From contig NZ_AMZO01000004.1 of assembly GCF_000331515.1 (NCBI RefSeq), positions 1-64,000 of the forward strand: a stretch of DNA of 64,000 nucleotides, in the 5' to 3' direction. Numbering within the stretch: the stretch's first letter is position 1; the number at the start of each line of letters is the position of its first letter. The notes beneath the pieces are model-generated. The model did no database searches, was not told the origin of the DNA, and saw only the letters and a program-made list of their open reading frames with translations. This DNA comes from Photobacterium marinum. Lineage in GTDB: Bacteria > Pseudomonadota > Gammaproteobacteria > Enterobacterales > Vibrionaceae. Positions 14,121 to 21,930 of the stretch are shown one piece after another. Both the position numbers and the translations under genes were made by a program.

Positions 14121-15188
14121 ATGAGCGAATTAAAGAACGACCGTTACCTGCGTGCGCTGCTGAAGCAGCCGGTAGACTGCACACCCGTATGGATGATGCG
14201 CCAGGCTGGCCGTTACTTACCTGAATACCGCGCTACACGAAGTGTTGCCGGTGATTTCATGTCGCTGTGTAAAAATGCTGAGCTGGCGAGTGAAGTGACT
14301 CTGCAGCCGCTGCGCCGTTTTCCGCTGGATGCTGCGATTCTGTTTTCAGATATCCTGACTATCCCGGATGCAATGGGTCTTGGCCTGTACTTCGAAGCTG
14401 GTGAAGGCCCGAAGTTCGAGCGTCCGATCACCTGTAAGGCTGATGTCGATAAGATTGGCCTGCCGGATCCGGAAGGTGAACTGCAGTACGTAATGAATGC
14501 TGTGCGCCAGATCCGTAAAGACCTGCAGGGTGAAGTACCGCTGATTGGTTTCTCTGGTAGTCCGTGGACACTGGCGACCTACATGGTTGAAGGCGGTAGC
14601 TCGAAAGCGTTTACCAAGATCAAGAAGATGATGTACGCTGAGCCTGCAACCCTGCATGCGCTGCTGGATAAGCTGGCAGACAGCGTGGTTGAGTACTTGA
14701 ATGCCCAGATCAAAGCCGGTGCACAGTCGGTGATGGTATTTGATACCTGGGGTGGTGTACTGACTCCGCGTGACTACAATGAGTTCTCACTGCGTTACAT
14801 GCACAAAATTGTGGATGGCCTGATCCGTGAAAACGACGGTCGTCGCGTACCGGTAACGCTGTTTACCAAAAACGGTGGTATGTGGCTGGAGCAAATCGCT
14901 GCAACGGGTTGTGATGCAGTCGGCCTCGATTGGACAATCAATATTGCTGATGCCAATCGTCGTATCGGCGATAAAGTGGCTCTGCAGGGCAATATGGATC
15001 CGTCGATCCTGTATGCTCAGCCAGAACGCATCCGTCAGGAAGTGGCTACTATCCTTGAAGGTTACGGTGACGAAGGTACGGGCCATGTGTTTAACCTTGG
15101 CCACGGCATCCACCTGGATGTGCCGCCGGAAAATGCCGGTGTGTTTGTAGATGCGGTGCATGAGCTGTCTAAGCCGTACCACAAATAA
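14121..15188 (+). CDS. hemE: Uroporphyrinogen decarboxylase
   Basis: Decarboxylates the four acetate side chains of uroporphyrinogen III to give coproporphyrinogen III in heme synthesis. 355 residues, matching E. coli HemE (354). Signatures are the N-terminal [16 protein letters not shown] and the central [18 protein letters not shown] choose the ATG at 14121, which has GGAG six bases upstream, over the in-frame ATG at 14109. A TACAAT at 14085-14090 could be a -10 box, without a convincing -35. A terminator follows. Confidence 0.98.
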   Translation: MSELKNDRYLRALLKQPVDCTPVWMMRQAGRYLPEYRATRSVAGDFMSLCKNAELASEVTLQPLRRFPLDAAILFSDILTIPDAMGLGLYFEAGEGPKFERPITCKADVDKIGLPDPEGELQYVMNAVRQIRKDLQGEVPLIGFSGSPWTLATYMVEGGSSKAFTKIKKMMYAEPATLHALLDKLADSVVEYLNAQIKAGAQSVMVFDTWGGVLTPRDYNEFSLRYMHKIVDGLIRENDGRRVPVTLFTKNGGMWLEQIAATGCDAVGLDWTINIADANRRIGDKVALQGNMDPSILYAQPERIRQEVATILEGYGDEGTGHVFNLGHGIHLDVPPENAGVFVDAVHELSKPYHK

Positions 15189-15280
15189 CACGCTGACTCT
15201 TCATTGCTGAGTTCTGGCGCTATTTTGCTCTGAACCCCGAAGTGTTGAGTAAACATGTTATGAAAATATAAGTAGTGAAA

Positions 15281-15311
15281 AGCCCATGCAGTTTTACTGT
15301 GTGGGCTTTTT
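15281..15311. terminator. Bidirectional terminator between hemE and the UDG-like gene
   Basis: Arms 15281-15291 and 15297-15307 pair with one two-base mismatch and are flanked by A residues on the left and T residues on the right, serving both convergent genes. Confidence 0.85.
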
Positions 15312-15318
15312 CTTATTG

Positions 15319-15915
15319 CTATTCTCTCGCTAACCTGAGGTGCTGGTGGACGTAATCGCGGATATACGGCACCACTTCCTCTTCAAACCACGGGTTTTTC
15401 TTCAGCCACAGGGTATTGCGCGGGGACGGGTGCGGCATCGGGATAAAACGCGGTGCCCACTGGTGCCAGGCCCGCACGGTTTCTGTCAGGGTTTTCGGCT
15501 TTTCTTTTAGGTAATACTGCTGAGCATACTGACCGACCAGCAGTGTCATGCCAACACCTGGCAACAACGACCAGACTTGCTGGTGCCATTGCGGTGCGCA
15601 TTCCGGGCGGGGTGGCAGATCGCCAGATTTCCCTTTGCCCGGATAACAGAGCCCCATCGGCATAATGGCAATTTGCTGCGGATCGTAGAACGTCTCCCGG
15701 TCGAGCTCCAACCAGCGACGCAGGCGGTCGCCGCTAGGGTCATTCCAGGGGATGCCAGTTTCATGGACGCGGGTCCCCGGAGCCTGGCCGACAATCATCA
15801 GTTTGGCGCTGCTGGCTGCCTGGATCACCGGGCGTGGGCCGAGCGGGAGGTGATCTTTGCAGATCTCGCAACGGCGTATTTGATCCAGCAGGTTATCAAG
15901 TTGTTGCTGAGCCAT
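15319..15915 (-). CDS. Uracil-DNA glycosylase family protein, probable Fe-S type
   Basis: 198 residues of the uracil-DNA glycosylase superfamily, which removes damaged bases from DNA. Motif A is GQAPG (43-47) and the C-terminal motif is HPSPRN (162-167), resembling SMUG-type enzymes. Four cysteines (C16, C19, C90, C106) in a CxxC...Cx15C layout match the iron-sulfur ligands of family 4/5 glycosylases. A good AAGGAG site precedes the start. It is 20 bp downstream of a 2-hydroxyacid dehydrogenase gene and probably cotranscribed. The family is secure; the substrate is not. Confidence 0.8.
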   Translation of the reverse strand: MAQQQLDNLLDQIRRCEICKDHLPLGPRPVIQAASSAKLMIVGQAPGTRVHETGIPWNDPSGDRLRRWLELDRETFYDPQQIAIMPMGLCYPGKGKSGDLPPRPECAPQWHQQVWSLLPGVGMTLLVGQYAQQYYLKEKPKTLTETVRAWHQWAPRFIPMPHPSPRNTLWLKKNPWFEEEVVPYIRDYVHQHLRLARE

Positions 15916-15935
15916 GGAGGTTATCTCCTTCGCTA

Positions 15936-16847
15936 TTAATAGCCACGTGTAAAATCAATTTGGTACAGCAACGGCTGTTGGTTGAGATAGCGCAGGTAGT
16001 TGGCGGTAAAAATCTCGAATACCTGTTCCGGAAAACTCTCTGCGGCAATGTGCGGTGTCATTGTGACCGCCGGATGTTGCCAGAAAGGGTGCTGCTCCGG
16101 GAGTGGCTCCTGCTTGAATACGTCCAGAAATGCATGGGCAATATGACCGTTGTTGGCAGCCTTCAGCAGCCCAGTTTCACATAGTGCATTGCCACGCCCG
16201 ACATTAAACAGCAGCGTATCTCGGCAATGGCTTAGGCTGTCGGCATTGAGCAGGTTATCTGTCTCTGGTGTGGCCGGCAGGGTTGAAACCAGGATGTCAG
16301 CCAGCGCCAGTCCGTCGCTTAAACCATCAAGTGGATAAATCCGATCAAAGGCCGGTTCATCACAGCGGCCGGAGCGGTTGATGCCAATGACGGTCAGGTC
16401 AAAAGCTTTCGCCACCCGGGCCAGGTGGGCTCCGATTGAACCTGTGCCGAGAATGACCATGGTTTTTGAGGCCAGAGAGCTGTAAGGCTGAGGCTGCCAT
16501 TGACCGCTGGCTTGCTGTTGCCGATACTGGCTTAGATGGCGGGTATAATCCAGGCTGTAACCCAGAACATATTCGGCGATGAGCTGGCCGAAGTGGCCGC
16601 GGATGTTCGTTAGCATATAGTCTTTGCGGATATTATCCCGGGTTAAGGCATCTATTCCGGCAAAGGTTGACTGTAGCCAGTTGAGGGCTGGATAGGAGTT
16701 CATGCTATTAGCAACACGGGGAGGATCGGCAAGCAGAATATTTGCTTCTTCCTGATTTTCCGTAAGTTCAAGGTCTGGTAACTGGGCTTGTGTCAGTAGC
16801 CGGCGATAAGCATCTCGCTGGCGCGAGATGATCAGTATTTTGTTCAT
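15936..16847 (-). CDS. D-2-hydroxyacid dehydrogenase (GhrA-like)
   Basis: 303-residue NAD(P)-dependent reductase of the D-isomer 2-hydroxyacid dehydrogenase family, probably acting on glyoxylate, hydroxypyruvate or a related 2-oxoacid. The dinucleotide site GTGSIG is at 134-139. The catalytic trio is visible as R218 (NVGRG), E247 (KQEP) and H266 (PHIAAES). The N-terminal part is divergent, so the exact substrate is uncertain. First gene of a likely two-gene unit with the glycosylase-like gene. Confidence 0.85.
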   Translation of the reverse strand: MNKILIISRQRDAYRRLLTQAQLPDLELTENQEEANILLADPPRVANSMNSYPALNWLQSTFAGIDALTRDNIRKDYMLTNIRGHFGQLIAEYVLGYSLDYTRHLSQYRQQQASGQWQPQPYSSLASKTMVILGTGSIGAHLARVAKAFDLTVIGINRSGRCDEPAFDRIYPLDGLSDGLALADILVSTLPATPETDNLLNADSLSHCRDTLLFNVGRGNALCETGLLKAANNGHIAHAFLDVFKQEPLPEQHPFWQHPAVTMTPHIAAESFPEQVFEIFTANYLRYLNQQPLLYQIDFTRGY

Positions 16848-17009
16848 TCCTTTCCCTTTTTCCCTGCGTTAAGCATCTTCAAAACATAACTACTATATCT
16901 TCATATGCTTGTCTTGCCCGAAAGGCAATGAATTCTCGCTGAAATCTGCATTGAAGTAGCTCTGGTATACAAGTAAACTCCGGTGCAAATCACTATCGCA
17001 GATTATCCC

Positions 17010-17597
17010 ATGCTAAAGAATCCTGTTCAGCTTCGACTAGAAAAATTAGAACCGTGGCAACACATCACTTTTATGGTTTCCCTGTGTGAGCGTATGTATC
17101 CAAACTATGCGTTCTTTTGCCAGGAAACAGAGTTTGCCGATGCGCAGAAGTACCGCTCTATTCTGGATAGTATCTGGGAGATCCTGACGGTTAAAACTGC
17201 AAAGATTAACTTTGAAAATCAGCTGGAAAAGCTTGAAGAGTTGGTTCCTGTTGCTGATGACTTTGATCTTTATGCGGTTAATCCAGCTATTGATGCCTGT
17301 ATGGCACTGGCTGATCTGCTTCATGCGATGCTGGATCGAGATCTGATGATGGAAACTTTGGTTAAGTTGAGTTCACTGTCAGCGGAAACTGTGGCCGATC
17401 TTGAATCTGCTCAGTCAGGTGTTGAAGTGACCAACGAAAACCAGAAAGAAAATGAAGCCGTCTGTGCAGAGTGGGATATGCAGTGGGCTATTTTCCGTGC
17501 ACTGAAAGAAGCTGAAAAGCGAGATATTGAATTGATTAAAGGCCTGCGTAAAGAATTGCGTGACGAGCCGATCAGCAATATCGGAATTGAGCTGTAA
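17010..17597 (+). CDS. yjaG: DUF416 family protein YjaG
   Basis: About 195 residues, clearly homologous to E. coli YjaG. Shared stretches are HITFMVSLCERMYPNYAFFCQ-like sequence near the N-terminus, DDFDLYAVNPAIDAC in the middle and RDIELIKGLRKELR near the end. The function is unknown. Homology begins at MLKNPVQLRLEKLE, so the start is set at ATG 17010 rather than at upstream in-frame codons. The gene lies between hemE and hupA, as in enterics, and ends in a terminator. Confidence 0.93.
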   Translation: MLKNPVQLRLEKLEPWQHITFMVSLCERMYPNYAFFCQETEFADAQKYRSILDSIWEILTVKTAKINFENQLEKLEELVPVADDFDLYAVNPAIDACMALADLLHAMLDRDLMMETLVKLSSLSAETVADLESAQSGVEVTNENQKENEAVCAEWDMQWAIFRALKEAEKRDIELIKGLRKELRDEPISNIGIEL

Positions 17598-17618
17598 TTT
17601 CTGCTGAATCAATGATTG

Positions 17619-17645
17619 AAAAAGGAGCCGGGTGCTCCTTTTTTT
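17619..17645 (+). terminator. yjaG terminator
   Basis: A GGAGC/GCTCC stem (17624-17628 with 17634-17638), extended by A-T pairs, is followed by seven T residues. Confidence 0.88.
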
Positions 17646-17848
17646 GTGCCCGCGGTTCAGCCCTCGAGTAAGAAGATGCGTTAGCTGATAAGGGGAAAGC
17701 GCAGAGGTGCTTGCCGGAAATTCTGTCAGTAAAGTTACTTGTTATTAATGTGTTAAGTTTAAAGTTCTGGCTTTCTTGGTTAATTCTGGTTTTATTCTCT
17801 ATATCTAGATTCAACCTTAACCAATTCAACTTATTTTGTGATGTGGGG
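17646..17848. other. Gene-free stretch upstream of the brnQ leader
   Basis: AT-rich DNA between the yjaG terminator and the brnQ promoter. I find no ORF with a ribosome-binding site and no RNA gene. It may hold operators for the brnQ unit but shows no recognisable box. Confidence 0.5.
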
Positions 17849-17878
17849 TTGTACTAAGTATCTGGCGGCGTATATAAA
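17849..17878 (+). promoter_or_regulatory. Putative promoter of the brnQ leader transcript
   Basis: TTGTAC (17849-17854) lies 16-18 bp before TATATA/TATAAA (17871-17878). Transcription from here would give a leader of roughly 270 nt before brnQ, containing the leader-peptide ORF. Confidence 0.5.
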
Positions 17879-17943
17879 AAAGGAAGCACCGATGATCATC
17901 ATGTCGTCGGAATGAACTCAACCTGTCACAGTAGGATCAACGC

Positions 17944-18042
17944 ATGAACGCATTCCAGCTTTCAGTTAACGCAATCAATAGCCGCGCTGCTATTGTTGCT
18001 CGCGCGCTCCTCCTGCTCTCTCTGAACCTTATTCGGAGCTGA
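17944..18042 (+). CDS. Putative brnQ leader peptide (branched-chain-rich)
   Basis: A 32-codon ORF with TAGGA seven bases before its ATG. Residues 17-18 are Ile-Val. Residues 22-30 contain six leucines and one isoleucine, encoded by CTC, CTC, CTG, CTC, CTG, CTT and ATT. The stop codon is 112 bp before brnQ. The layout matches leader peptides of amino-acid attenuators such as those of leu and ilv operons, where ribosome stalling reports charged-tRNA level. The last codons overlap the first of several mutually exclusive RNA segments. The peptide itself is probably not functional. Found by reading; no homologue was searched. Confidence 0.75.
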   Translation: MNAFQLSVNAINSRAAIVARALLLLSLNLIRS

Positions 18043-18148
18043 CGGGCTATATCTTTTTTATCTGTCAGCTTGAGAAGAAGCTGGCAGGATCCTTTCCCCC
18101 GATCACACTTTCCTTCCCGTTTCCTCAAGCTGAAAACAGAATGAGGAA
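18037..18148 (+). promoter_or_regulatory. brnQ attenuator with alternative stems and hidden ribosome-binding site
   Basis: Segment 2 (18062-18074) can pair with segment 1 (18037-18045 with 18062-18070, one wobble), with segment 3 (18062-18071 with 18078-18087, one wobble) or with segment 4 (18066-18074 with 18124-18132, nine perfect pairs). Segment 4 also overlaps 18121-18127, which pairs perfectly with 18142-18148, the GAGGAA Shine-Dalgarno region of brnQ. No stem is followed by a good T-run, so control of translation initiation is more likely than classical termination. Confidence 0.65.
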
Positions 18149-18153
18149 TACTC

Positions 18154-19476
18154 ATGTTAACGACACGGTTAAGCGCACGTAATATCGCCGCATTAGGTTT
18201 TATGACATTCGCCATGTATTTAGGAGCCGGCAACCTGATCTTCCCACCGTTTTTGGGTTTTCAGGCCGGTGAGCACTTTCTGGGCGGAATGGCGGGATTC
18301 CTGCTGACTGGTGTTGGCCTGCCGGCGCTGGCGCTGGTAATGGTTGCTATCGTGAACGGCTCGGATAACCTGACGGCGGCACTGCCTCGTCCGCTGGCTA
18401 CCTGCTTCTGGATGATGGTTTTTGTGGTGATTGGCCCGGCGTTTGTCGTGCCGCGTGCGATCACTGTCGCTTATCAGTTTAGTTTTGCTCCGTTTATTGG
18501 TGATGCTGCGCTGATTCCGTTTTCTATTGCCTTTTGTATTGCGACCATTATGTTTGCCTTGTTCCCGGGTAAGCTGGTGGACACTCTGGGCAAATGGTTG
18601 ACACCTATGTTGGTGGTCATCCTGTCAATTCTGGCTGCAACGGCGTTTATGTTTCCGGCTGGTGAGGTGATGAGTGCCACTGGACCGTATGTTAACAGTG
18701 CCTTTGCGGAAGGTTTGACCCAGGGATATATGACGATGGATGCGCTGGGCTCAATTGGCTTTGGCTGGATCATCTTCCGGGCGATCCGCAGTATGGGAGT
18801 GGAATGCCCGAAAGCGACAGCTAAATATACCCTGATGGCGGCAATGATGTATGCGGTTGCGATGGTGGTGGTTTATATGTCGCTGGCTTATATCGGCTCA
18901 ACCAGCTCGAACTTAGGTTCTGAATTTACCAATGGTGGCGAGATCCTGACAGCCTTTACCTTCCATCATTTCGGTGCTTTTGGCTCTGTGCTGTTGGGGA
19001 CCGTGATGGTTCTGGCTTGCCTGACAACTGCGATCGGTGTGACAACCGCGGGCAGTGAGTTCTACAGCCGTACTTTTACTAAGGTGACTTACGGTAAGAG
19101 TGTCTGGGTTGCCATGGTGTTGGCTGGTTTAATTGCCAACATCGGTCTGGAGCAGTTGTTGGTTATCACCTTGCCAGTGGTTGTGGCACTTCACCCGATT
19201 GCGATTGCTTTGCTGCTGATTGCCCCGGTTCGAAAAAAGCTGGCACCGGCGATGGTACTGGTGGCGGCAGCAACGGCACTGATCTTCGGCTGCGTTGATG
19301 CAATACATATTCTTGGCCGTATGCCTGAGGGATGGGATCAGCTGTTCCAGCAGTACCTGCCGCTATACAGCTACTTTGCCGGCTGGATCGTACCGACAAT
19401 CGTTGTGATTGGTACAGGTTTGGTGGTATCGGTGATGGGTGGTTTGCGTACTGAGGTCGCCGTTGCTCAGGGATAA
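18154..19476 (+). CDS. brnQ: Branched-chain amino acid transport system II carrier BrnQ
   Basis: Inner-membrane cation-coupled symporter of the LIVCS family that imports leucine, isoleucine and valine. The 440 residues match E. coli BrnQ. It has the N-terminal MTFAMYLGAGNLIFPPFLG signature and about twelve hydrophobic segments. The GAGGA site at 18143-18147 is six bases before the ATG and can be sequestered in a stem. Regulation through the upstream leader peptide would tie import to branched-chain amino-acid supply. It is monocistronic and ends in a strong terminator. Confidence 0.96.
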   Translation: MLTTRLSARNIAALGFMTFAMYLGAGNLIFPPFLGFQAGEHFLGGMAGFLLTGVGLPALALVMVAIVNGSDNLTAALPRPLATCFWMMVFVVIGPAFVVPRAITVAYQFSFAPFIGDAALIPFSIAFCIATIMFALFPGKLVDTLGKWLTPMLVVILSILAATAFMFPAGEVMSATGPYVNSAFAEGLTQGYMTMDALGSIGFGWIIFRAIRSMGVECPKATAKYTLMAAMMYAVAMVVVYMSLAYIGSTSSNLGSEFTNGGEILTAFTFHHFGAFGSVLLGTVMVLACLTTAIGVTTAGSEFYSRTFTKVTYGKSVWVAMVLAGLIANIGLEQLLVITLPVVVALHPIAIALLLIAPVRKKLAPAMVLVAAATALIFGCVDAIHILGRMPEGWDQLFQQYLPLYSYFAGWIVPTIVVIGTGLVVSVMGGLRTEVAVAQG

Positions 19477-19510
19477 ATGCGACGTTTCAGGATGAACTCA
19501 TGAATTAATA

Positions 19511-19532
19511 AAGGGGCCGCTCGGCCCCTTTT
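19511..19532. terminator. brnQ / CNNM-gene terminator
   Basis: A perfect GGGGCC/GGCCCC stem (19513-19518 with 19523-19528) with a GCTC loop is followed by TTTT. It sits between convergent genes. Confidence 0.88.
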
Positions 19533-19543
19533 GGTGTTCGCTA

Positions 19544-20599
19544 TTACTCGTCGTCTTTGCTTTCAATCACGCCGTGGAGTTGCTTCCACTGTTCCCAGCG
19601 CTGGTAAGCCAGTTGCTGCATGTCGGTGTTCTTGTCTGCCTCATCGACAATTTCTTCTCCCACCAGGTGCTCGAAGATATCTTCCATGGTGACAATACCC
19701 TGGACTGTTCCGTATTCATCGACTACCAGAACCAGCTGGGAGCGTTCAGTCATCAGTTGCTCAAACGCTTTCGGTACGCTGGCGTTGTTCATGATCACCG
19801 GGATCGGGCGCATCTGGGTGCCGAGCTCTTTATTACCTCGCCCTGCCTGACTTTCGGCAAACAGCTCCAGACGGTGAACAAAACCGATGATGTTGTCTTT
19901 CTGGCCGCTATAGACCAGCGGGCGTGAGAACGGGCTGTCTTTGTGCTGTGACAGGAATTCGTTAATCGGCTGTTCGGCTTCAACTCGGAACAGCACCGGG
20001 CGCGGTGTCATAATTTTGGTGACACTGACATCGCGGAACTGGAGCAGGTTTGTCATGATTTTGGATTCACCTTCTGCCAGCTCTCCGGACTCTTTAGCCA
20101 GCATCGCCATCGCCGACAGTTCATCACGGAGCTTAGGTGGCTGGTGGCCGTGTGACAGGCGACGGGTGATTTGTTCAGACACCCAGACAAACGGTGTCAA
20201 TGCCCATACCATCCAGCGCAGAAGGGTGGCTGAAGATGGTGCCAGTTGACGCCAGTATGTTGCACCGATGGTTTTCGGGATGATTTCTGAGAACAGCAGG
20301 ATGCCGATGGTCAGCACTGCTGAAAAGACACCCAGCCACTGGCTGCCAAAAACGACGGCGGCCTGAGCACCGGCTGTCGCCGCACCAATGGTGTGGGCGA
20401 TAGTATTCAGGGTCAGGATCGAGGCCAGCGGACGGTCAATATTATCTTTGAGGGCTGCAAGGCGCGGTGCTGCCGGATGGCCTTGTTGGCGCAGGGTGCC
20501 AATGTAGCTTGGAGAAATACTGAGTAGAACGGCTTCGAGAACCGAGCAAATAAACGAAACACCAATCGCAACTGCGATGTAAATCGTAAGGAGTAACAT
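19544..20599 (-). CDS. CNNM/CBS domain transporter-like protein (hemolysin/CorC family)
   Basis: 351-residue membrane protein with an N-terminal DUF21/CNNM region of hydrophobic segments (roughly residues 1-150, including FSEIIPKTIGATY) and a C-terminal pair of CBS domains (IMTPRPVLFRVE, then LVLVVDEYGTVQGIVTMEDIFEHLVGEEIVDE). Members are linked to magnesium or cobalt export and resistance. It lacks the extra C-terminal CorC/HlyC domain of longer relatives. It is convergent with brnQ and monocistronic. The transported ion is not determined by the sequence. Confidence 0.87.
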   Translation of the reverse strand: MLLLTIYIAVAIGVSFICSVLEAVLLSISPSYIGTLRQQGHPAAPRLAALKDNIDRPLASILTLNTIAHTIGAATAGAQAAVVFGSQWLGVFSAVLTIGILLFSEIIPKTIGATYWRQLAPSSATLLRWMVWALTPFVWVSEQITRRLSHGHQPPKLRDELSAMAMLAKESGELAEGESKIMTNLLQFRDVSVTKIMTPRPVLFRVEAEQPINEFLSQHKDSPFSRPLVYSGQKDNIIGFVHRLELFAESQAGRGNKELGTQMRPIPVIMNNASVPKAFEQLMTERSQLVLVVDEYGTVQGIVTMEDIFEHLVGEEIVDEADKNTDMQQLAYQRWEQWKQLHGVIESKDDE

Positions 20600-20720
20600 G
20601 CTTACCTTGTCAGCTAATAGGATAATTACGCCTATATTAATCGGTGCGGCCGCTCAGAAATACAACTATTTCGTATAGGGAATAAGTAACATTTTGTGAA
20701 CTTGCGCTCAGTTTATGGTT

Positions 20721-20780
20721 AAAGAGCCCGCACCTAACCGCAGGATGGTCGACAAACCTTTGCCACACGGGCTTCTTTTG
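20721..20780 (+). other. Long-loop hairpin in the hupA leader
   Basis: AAAGAGCCCG (20721-20730) pairs with 20768-20778 (one bulged T) across a loop of about 37 nt, and is followed by TTTTG. It could be an upstream short transcript terminator or a leader element of hupA. Confidence 0.35.
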
Positions 20781-20827
20781 AATTAGAGTTGATGCGTCTG
20801 ATGAAAAAACCTTAGAAGGGAAACCTA

Positions 20828-21100
20828 ATGAACAAGACCCAACTGATTGACCTGATCGCTGAAAAAGCAGATCTTTCTAAAGCTCAAGCGAAAGTAGCCC
20901 TGGAGTCAACTCTGGAAGGCATCACAGACGCGCTTAAGGAAGGTGACCAGGTTCAACTAATTGGCTTTGGTACATTTAAAGTAAACCACCGTGCAGCACG
21001 CACTGGCCGTAACCCACAAACTGGTCAGGAAATCCAAATCGCTGCTGCAAACGTTCCTGCATTCGTAGCAGGTAAAGCACTGAAAGACGCAGTGAAATAA
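20828..21100 (+). CDS. hupA: DNA-binding protein HU-alpha
   Basis: Small histone-like protein that bends and compacts DNA. The 90 residues match E. coli HU-alpha. The signature [21 protein letters not shown] forms the DNA-gripping beta arm (about residues 46-66, including the intercalating Arg-Asn-Pro tip). AGAAGGG gives a good ribosome-binding site. A terminator follows immediately, overlapping the start signals of yjaH. Confidence 0.98.
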   Translation: MNKTQLIDLIAEKADLSKAQAKVALESTLEGITDALKEGDQVQLIGFGTFKVNHRAARTGRNPQTGQEIQIAAANVPAFVAGKALKDAVK

Positions 21101-21105
21101 TCTAT

Positions 21106-21138
21106 ACTCCGCCAGGTAATTCATCTGGCGGAGTTTTT
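21106..21138 (+). terminator. hupA terminator overlapping the yjaH ribosome-binding site
   Basis: Ten-base arms (21106-21115 and 21125-21134) form a perfect stem followed by TTTT. The right arm contains GGCGGAG, the only Shine-Dalgarno candidate for yjaH, eight bases before its ATG. Confidence 0.9.
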
Positions 21139-21141
21139 CTT

Positions 21142-21828
21142 ATGAAACGTCTTATCCCTTTTCTCCTTCTTTCGCTCCTTGCTGGATGTGAATCCACCAC
21201 AGTTCCCGAAAACACTATTACTCCAATCCTGAGCTATACCACCGGCCAGACCAAAGGTGATACCACTGCGGTATATTGGTATACGTTCCAGCAGAACCGT
21301 CCGGTCAGCTTGTCTGAAATCGTTATGAAAGGCGATTACGGCCAGTACCAGTCGGAATATCGCTGGCGAGAGGGTAACCTGCGCGAAATCAAACGCGAGG
21401 GAACACAGTTTATTGATATGGCGGTTAAGCCATTTTCGCTGCATGTTCGTTACGATACCAAGGGTAGTGCGGTATTCCAGCGCTATTTAGTCGACGGTAC
21501 CGTGCTGCCGCTGAGTGATACCCAGCTATATCAACTGACCCGACAGGCCAAACAGGCGACGGATGTGATTAAGCAGCAGCGTCGTGACGGTCAATCCCTG
21601 GTACAGGGCTACTGGCAGGGGAAGCAGTTCCTACGCTGTGATGATGATAAGCCGCTTAGCGTGACATTCGAGACAGCTTTGCCGGATTATATTGAGCAGC
21701 AACTGAGCCAGGACAAGTTTATGGCTGTGACTGGCAAGGTGCGCCGCAGTATGTTGGAAGCTAATCAATTGCTGATGCTGGCTGATAAATCCCAGCAATG
21801 CCTGAGTGCGCCGGTACTGCTTAAATAA
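21142..21828 (+). CDS. yjaH: DUF1481 lipoprotein YjaH
   Basis: 228-residue predicted lipoprotein of unknown function, homologous to E. coli YjaH by size and by its place after hupA. A lipoprotein signal peptide ends in the lipobox LLAG with Cys16 as the acylated residue. The remainder is predicted periplasmic and shows no catalytic motif that I recognise. It depends on read-through of, or a promoter within, the hupA terminator region. Confidence 0.85.
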   Translation: MKRLIPFLLLSLLAGCESTTVPENTITPILSYTTGQTKGDTTAVYWYTFQQNRPVSLSEIVMKGDYGQYQSEYRWREGNLREIKREGTQFIDMAVKPFSLHVRYDTKGSAVFQRYLVDGTVLPLSDTQLYQLTRQAKQATDVIKQQRRDGQSLVQGYWQGKQFLRCDDDKPLSVTFETALPDYIEQQLSQDKFMAVTGKVRRSMLEANQLLMLADKSQQCLSAPVLLK

Positions 21829-21864
21829 GCGCTAATCATTAGATCGCCACAGGTTCAGCAATAA

Positions 21865-21897
21865 AAAACGCGCCAGAAGGCGCGTTTTGTTTTTTTG
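21865..21897. terminator. Bidirectional terminator between yjaH and purD
   Basis: A perfect ten-base stem (21865-21874 with 21879-21888) is flanked by A residues on the left and by T residues including a later T7 run on the right, serving both convergent units. Confidence 0.9.
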
Positions 21898-21930
21898 GGG
21901 TAGTTGGTGGGGGTATTTTCTACTCGGGCG

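Noticed and set aside
17893..17916. Seven-codon mini-ORF (MIIMSSE) before the brnQ leader peptide
   Set aside because: It has AGGA upstream, but the predicted transcription start falls within or just after that site, and the peptide has no regulatory codon run beyond two Ile.
18046..18061. Intrinsic terminator in the brnQ leader using the T6 run
   Set aside because: The T-run lies in a loop, and no stable GC-rich stem precedes it, so classical transcription termination is not supported there.
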